NCBI RefSeq assembly: GCF_000485595.1
Contig: NW_014577296.1
Span: forward strand, 105,913-169,912
Direction of reading: 5' to 3'
DNA from: Priapulus caudatus
Taxonomy: Eukaryota > Priapulida > Priapulimorpha > Priapulimorphida > Priapulidae
Length of the DNA: 64,000 nucleotides
Part shown: piece after piece, positions 59,640 through 64,000 of the stretch
Position numbering within the stretch: the first letter of the stretch is position 1
How the letters are laid out: every line of letters starts with the position of its first letter
The notes under the pieces: model-generated
The model's database searches: none
Told to the model about the DNA's origin: nothing
Seen by the model: only the letters and a program-made list of their open reading frames with translations
Made by a program: the position numbers and the translations under genes

Positions 59640-59770
59640 GCCACACACACACGGGACTCACACTCCTCACATCACACACACGCGTCACCACACACACACA
59701 ACACACACACACACAACCACACACACACACACACACACACGCACACACACCACACACACACACACACACC
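59640..59770. repeat. (CA)n microsatellite
   Basis: Interrupted CA repeat in the centre of the palindrome. Confidence 0.95.
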
Positions 59771-59853
59771 AACAACAACAACCAACATACAGCCCACAGA
59801 GGAGGAGGAGGAGGAGGGAGACGGGGTTCGGCAAAGATAGCCTAAATGCTTAC

Positions 59854-60009
59854 GTAGTGCTAATGTTGACTAGCATATTGTTTTCTAGATGTAATTCCTT
59901 AATGTCTGCGAGTCCGTTGAACTGGTCATCGCCTATTTCTTCTAATTCGTTTCCGTCCAGATACAGAGCGATAAGGTTGTTGAGGTCACGGAACGATCCT
60001 GGATCGATG

Positions 60010-60011
<2 letters not shown>
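59854..60011 (-). CDS. Leucine-rich-repeat exon of a Toll-like receptor
   Basis: Between acceptor TATTTATAG and donor ACTAC-GTAAGC it encodes VIDPGSFRDLNNLIALYLDG, then NELEEIGDDQFNGLADIKEL and HLENNMLVNIS: two LRR units with LxxLxLxxN spacing. It lies between the two palindrome arms, downstream of the TIR exons of the neighbouring gene, so it cannot be in normal order in that transcript. It may be a fragment of a second receptor gene or a displaced exon. Confidence 0.75.

Positions 60012-60014
<3 letters not shown>

Positions 60015-60060
<46 letters not shown>
60015..60060. repeat. (TA)n microsatellite
   Basis: TA run at the inner edge of the right palindrome arm; the left arm also ends in TA-rich sequence (59525-59575). 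Confidence 0.95.
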
Positions 60061-60062
<2 letters not shown>

Positions 60063-61480
60063 GCAGAATTATATGTCGTAATTCATGCACTACTTCGATA
60101 TTTGAATCATAACCATAGAATGACCTAACAAGTGCAACGATGATTGAACTGTAGATTACTCCTTCGCTATCACAACGTACCTGATGTAGGTGTTGGTTTT
60201 GATATATGCTTCAAGGTTTTTATCTAGTTTGCCCTTGGGAATGTCCTCAAAGACAACCAATATGATTCTGTTAACCTAGAAAGATAATCATTTACATCAC
60301 CTGTGTGAGAGTTCATACAAAGATATTGCAGATCAAATGTTATTTGGTAAATCCAATCTGCTCCAACTTGAAGATGCATGCTGTTCAAATATTGTGAGCG
60401 CGCGCGTCTGTGAGTGTGCGCGTGCGTGCGCGCATGCGTGTTTACACTTTTCACATTTTATTTCGGTCGGCACATGTTTTCATGAACCAAAGTATGGTCG
60501 TGACGTACACTGACGTCACGCACGAACTCGGCTATCTCCGAATTTGAATGCATACAGCCTGCTGATGGTGCTGGTGGTTGTGTGCTACGCCCTACTCCCT
60601 AACCCTAACCCCTAACCCTAACCCTAATGAAATTTAATTAACACTAATAAATTTAATTTAATTAAAAAAATGTAATAAAAAATTGTATATAAATCATGTA
60701 AATATTTGCGTTAATTGGGAAAAAATAGTTAAATGGATAAAGATCGGATACAGATCGAACCAACGACCTTCACACGTAACGCCGGACGGCGTACGATCTC
60801 GGCTATTCAGCGTAATTTTAATAAAATATTATGGATGTGCCATGCATAGGCTACATGGACGTGCGTGCGTGATTGGGTTATGGTGGTAGAAAGCCACTGA
60901 CGTCTCACTGACGTACACTGACGTCACGACCATACTTTGGTTTATGGAAACATATGCCACCCTTTTAGGTCAATGCTAATCCCCGGGCGTGGAGGGGCAG
61001 TACCGCAACGTGGCAGCACTAGCTGTGTTAGGATTTGGGTTAGGATCAGGGTTAGGGTTAGGAATATAAGGCCATGCCTAGCACGGAAGTATGTGGAATC
61101 TTTCTGTGGAAGATTTGGACTTTGAAGTCGCGAACTGAATTGTCCCTCCACGCCCGTGTAATATAGCGACACCCCATCTTTTAGGTCCGCATCCCATAAA
61201 TTTAACATGGCCACGAAGCGTTACATACAAACATGGAAACATCGCCTCTATGGACGGGTGGCGCCCCCTGGCTGCTGCTATAGAAATATATACCTTCTCG
61301 CTGATCGCCTGATTGTGCGCTGCCTGGAACTCATACCGGCACCACTCGCTGTCGATGAAGCTGGCAGTGAGCAAGACAATCGTGCGTCTGCTATTCTCGA
61401 CGGCGTAGACGATATTCTCGGCTATGAATTCTCCGGCTAAGAAATCTCTGCATGCGTCAGCAGACGAGAGTTAGTGCAAG
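60057..61480 (-). repeat. Right arm of a large imperfect palindrome
   Basis: Inverse of 58036-59545, containing the intact TIR exon (61294-61447), a TTAGGG tract at 61030-61060, the tRNA-like segment (60745-60815) and an inverted CCCTAACCC tract (60598-60627). Confidence 0.88.
60745..60815 (-). repeat. tRNA-like SINE-type segment
   Basis: On the minus strand, GCTGAATAGCCGAGATCG resembles a pol III A box and GTCGTTGGTTCGATCTG a B box, about 35 bases apart, as in tRNA-derived SINEs. The inverted copy is at 58740-58805. It does not fold as a full tRNA by eye. Confidence 0.5.
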
Positions 61481-63458
61481 ATCAGCGCAATAAAATAGTC
61501 TTGTCGACTAGCGCTAACATTACTAGCGTATCTTCATTTCTAGTGCCGTGGGCAGTAGGCCAGACTTTCCGGATCATGCTAGCATGCTACCTGTGGCAAG
61601 CAGGCCGCGGCTAAGTGTGGAAATGTCCGCAAACACGCACGTAGGTACAGGTTACACTAACGCATAGACGCCTGAGCGCATGTGTGCATGATTACGTATA
61701 CACGAACCGAAACATGCGCCTCACCTGTTATGGACGCAGAGCTTGTACGGTGTTTCACCATGTTCCAGCTGCGGCACGAACTCACGTAATATGATATCCT
61801 CATCCGAGTTGTGGTACGAGATGAAAGCATCGTATTTCTTTGCCTGAAGCAATGGCGAGCGAATATGATAGCAAACAACGAGCTTGCGCATTTTTATCAT
61901 AGAGATAGAGATTTATATAGGTTCTGTGGCGCAGCTGATCGGGCGTTCACACTAGAAATTCCGTAAGGAAGTCGGGCGTCAGTGGTGGGGGCTCATCCCA
62001 GAATGGCTCTACCACCATCGGCAGTCCGCAGATTCGGTTGGACCTCAGCGCCTGATATGTCACACGCATATATTGTTGCAGGGTCAAGCGTTTGATACTG
62101 CCTACGCATCGACCCAGCAACTCGGTGTATTCCTCTACTCGCCATTGTCGCGCCACGATCAATGGGTCTAGCAGCGTGACATCGTCCGAATAGTCGAGTT
62201 CCATTTTGCCAAATGTAGTGTAGATGTCGTGTAGCAATGATGGTCGAAGGCGTCGCGTACAATGTAGATATAAGTTTATTCCGTATATAAGTTACGACAT
62301 ACGCGAGCGCAACCTGCAGAGTCGACCAAAACCAAGACTGCCCGACACCCACGAAAACCAGACTTCTCCAGCCCCGGGTCTCTTTCGTCAGCTCCCTGTA
62401 TAAGGGAGTCCCCCCCTTCTCTCTCTCTGACCCGTGCATGAGTTCCCCTTCGCTCTCGTCCAATCGGAGGCGCTCTACCTTAATTTACTAGCGACCTTCG
62501 GCTTCGGAATGTTAATGGTGCACCCCTCCAAGGTGCTCGTCCTTGCTGGTCGCCCGCTTTCCTGATATATTACTTTTTTATGACTGCTAACGACTTTTTA
62601 CGATTGTCACCTCTATTAGTAAATGCAAATGGGAGATTTATGCCGTGCACAATAACATGCCGGACTCAATGTTGTTCTCACTCGCGTGATCCTTCTTTGT
62701 TATTTTAATGCCGCCATTATTTCTCTAGCAATCTACGTCTCTATGTTGCATTCTTACGTGTTCTTACTTGCATGTTACGTCTCTATGGAACTATGGTTTC
62801 GTAATGCTACAGTATTCTCTTTGTCTAATATCGAGTGGTCTGCGTGTATGTGTCCGTGCGTGCGTGCGCGCGTCCCTGTTTGTCGTTCAGTTACCTTATC
62901 TGATTCGGGATCTTTCCGTTTGAACACTCTCACTCCATACTTGACAAAAAGCCACAACTTGATTTCGTGCTGATAATGATGTGTAAGAGCGATGCAGAGC
63001 ACGGTAGTCAAGAACAACACACCTGTGGAGACATATGCATAAGAAAAGACACGCCGGTATAAAGACAAGTAACTATAATTTACACCGTTTGTTTACGTTT
63101 ATACGTTCACTTACTACAAACTATGACGATTAAGTGTTACCACACTCAACTAATAACGTTACAAAATCTATAATTGAGGTTTCGATATAAAAGTGATAAA
63201 TCATGATTCAAGACGTGCAGTATTTTCCTACCTAGCATGACAAAGCCTGCGATAAAACCAGGAGAAACCCTGATAAGTGGTGCCGTACAGTACATAACCA
63301 TCTCAAAATCCAATATCTGTAAAGAGAGAATGAGGTAAGAGTAATGGCGTTGGCGGATGACATGATGTGTGTATATTGCAGCGTTCATATTCACACACAT
63401 ATTTCAACAGTTTTTTTTTCTACAATTTGCACTACATTTTCTATACGACTTTCCATCG

Positions 63459-63504
<46 letters not shown>

Positions 63505-63914
63505 CTGTATAATATATGTATATGCGCCTCAAATAATCTACGTATGAGCAGCATCTCTCTCCATCTCTCCTCGTATCCTCTACGTACATTCATTCTCTCG
63601 TCCTACCCTTTCTATCTATGTAATGTACGTCTATCGTATGTATCTAATCTCTATGCTTACTATCACACTTTACATGAAGAACGAAAGCCACACGCAACAT
63701 CCATCTACACCGCAACGTGACCGTGAAGATTACGTTCAACCCGACCCACCACAATAACAACAAGCGGATCAAGAGACGGACAGTTAACATTATGTGTGTA
63801 GCTGTTATCCGGATCTTATCGATGACAAGGTCGCCCAGTAATCGTAAGTCCTCGGAGAAAAGCTTGTTGCACTCGCCGGCGTGGATCCGTAGCACATATA
63901 TGCGGCCCGAGTCA
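61294..63914 (-). CDS. Toll-like receptor: membrane segment and intron-split TIR domain
   Basis: Minus-strand exons 63914-63827, 63316-63232, 63022-62895, 61843-61725 and 61447-61294, with matching phases. They encode [31 protein letters not shown] (a juxtamembrane region with Cys spacing like the LRR C-terminal cap), a membrane span starting [20 protein letters not shown], the basic stretch [17 protein letters not shown], and the TIR domain: [20 protein letters not shown] (box 1), [20 protein letters not shown] (box 2 region), then [20 protein letters not shown]. Toll receptors signal through TIR-adaptor contact; box 2 is LCVHNRD. The donor after GDL (GTCATC) is weak. LRR exons lie beyond the window edge; the frame at 63980-64000 is uncertain (PWICDC or GYVTAR). 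The C-terminal exon is probably 57318-57576. Confidence 0.85.
61947..62237 (-). CDS. Unknown 96-codon frame in a Toll intron
   Basis: Reads [20 protein letters not shown], then [20 protein letters not shown] and [20 protein letters not shown], ending before a stop. Composition is protein-like, but I recognise no domain. It lies in the intron between the membrane exon and TIR box 1. Possibly a retroelement remnant; no flanking repeats were found. Confidence 0.25.
   Translation of the reverse strand: MLHDIYTTFGKMELDYSDDVTLLDPLIVARQWRVEEYTELLGRCVGSIKRLTLQQYMRVTYQALRSNRICGLPMVVEPFWDEPPPLTPDFLTEFLV
63461..63500. repeat. (TA)n microsatellite
   Basis: Pure TA run in a Toll intron. Confidence 0.95.
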
Positions 63915-64000
63915 CTGGGATCGGTTAATCGTTACAGATTGCATTTTAAGCGCAGTCAAGAAGCACGAGAAATTCATACCGTGCAGTCACATATCCAAGG

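Noticed and set aside
63974-64000. PWICDC read as the start of an LRR C-terminal cap
   Set aside because: The reading is attractive, but its phase does not match the next exon; the phase-compatible frame gives GYVTAR. The window ends here, so I leave it undecided.

Overview
The window is metazoan nuclear DNA, most likely from a marine invertebrate. It has split genes with GT-AG and some GC-AG introns, many microsatellites, TTAGGG-type telomere-like arrays, LINE, Ty3/gypsy and TIR-bounded elements, and two 25-base assembly gaps next to (TG)n runs. I cannot fix the phylum; the Toll-type TIR domain fits a bilaterian. There are no bacterial-style operons and no CRISPR. All exon joins below were read by eye from frame and splice sites. 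Layout: 1-18.7 kb is almost free of host genes. It holds a LINE fragment (1-304), one isolated candidate exon (1160-1261), a foldback-like cluster with minisatellite arms (about 2.5-6.8 kb), microsatellites, an internally deleted LINE (9.5-10.4 kb), a 3.1-kb TIR element coding for a FEN1/PIN-like nuclease (10717-13853), a MITE and degenerate telomere-like sequence. 18.8-26.3 kb (+) is a membrane-anchored PAPS-dependent sulfotransferase gene of seven exons, with a LINE in intron 1. 28.1-42.0 kb (-) holds two tandem paralogues of the proline racemase / trans-3-hydroxy-L-proline dehydratase family, both 353 aa and five exons. One has Thr and the other Cys at the second catalytic position. An ankyrin-repeat/SOCS-box gene sits on the same strand inside the last intron of the Thr copy. 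42-46.6 kb is repeats, including fold-back elements around gap 1. 46626-52777 is a decayed Ty3/gypsy element with three younger insertions. 57.3-64.0 kb (-) is a Toll-like receptor locus with a TIR domain split by introns and a large imperfect palindrome that duplicates one TIR exon in inverted, damaged form. How the genes relate: the tandem racemase/dehydratase pair looks like a duplication followed by catalytic divergence in (hydroxy)proline catabolism, with sequence homogenisation over parts of exons 1 and 3. The Toll locus suggests local duplication of innate-immunity exons. The most unusual items are the nuclease-coding TIR element, the catalytic split of the racemase pair, the shared GC-AG introns, and a dispersed family of short palindromes with TATCARGAG-type ends.
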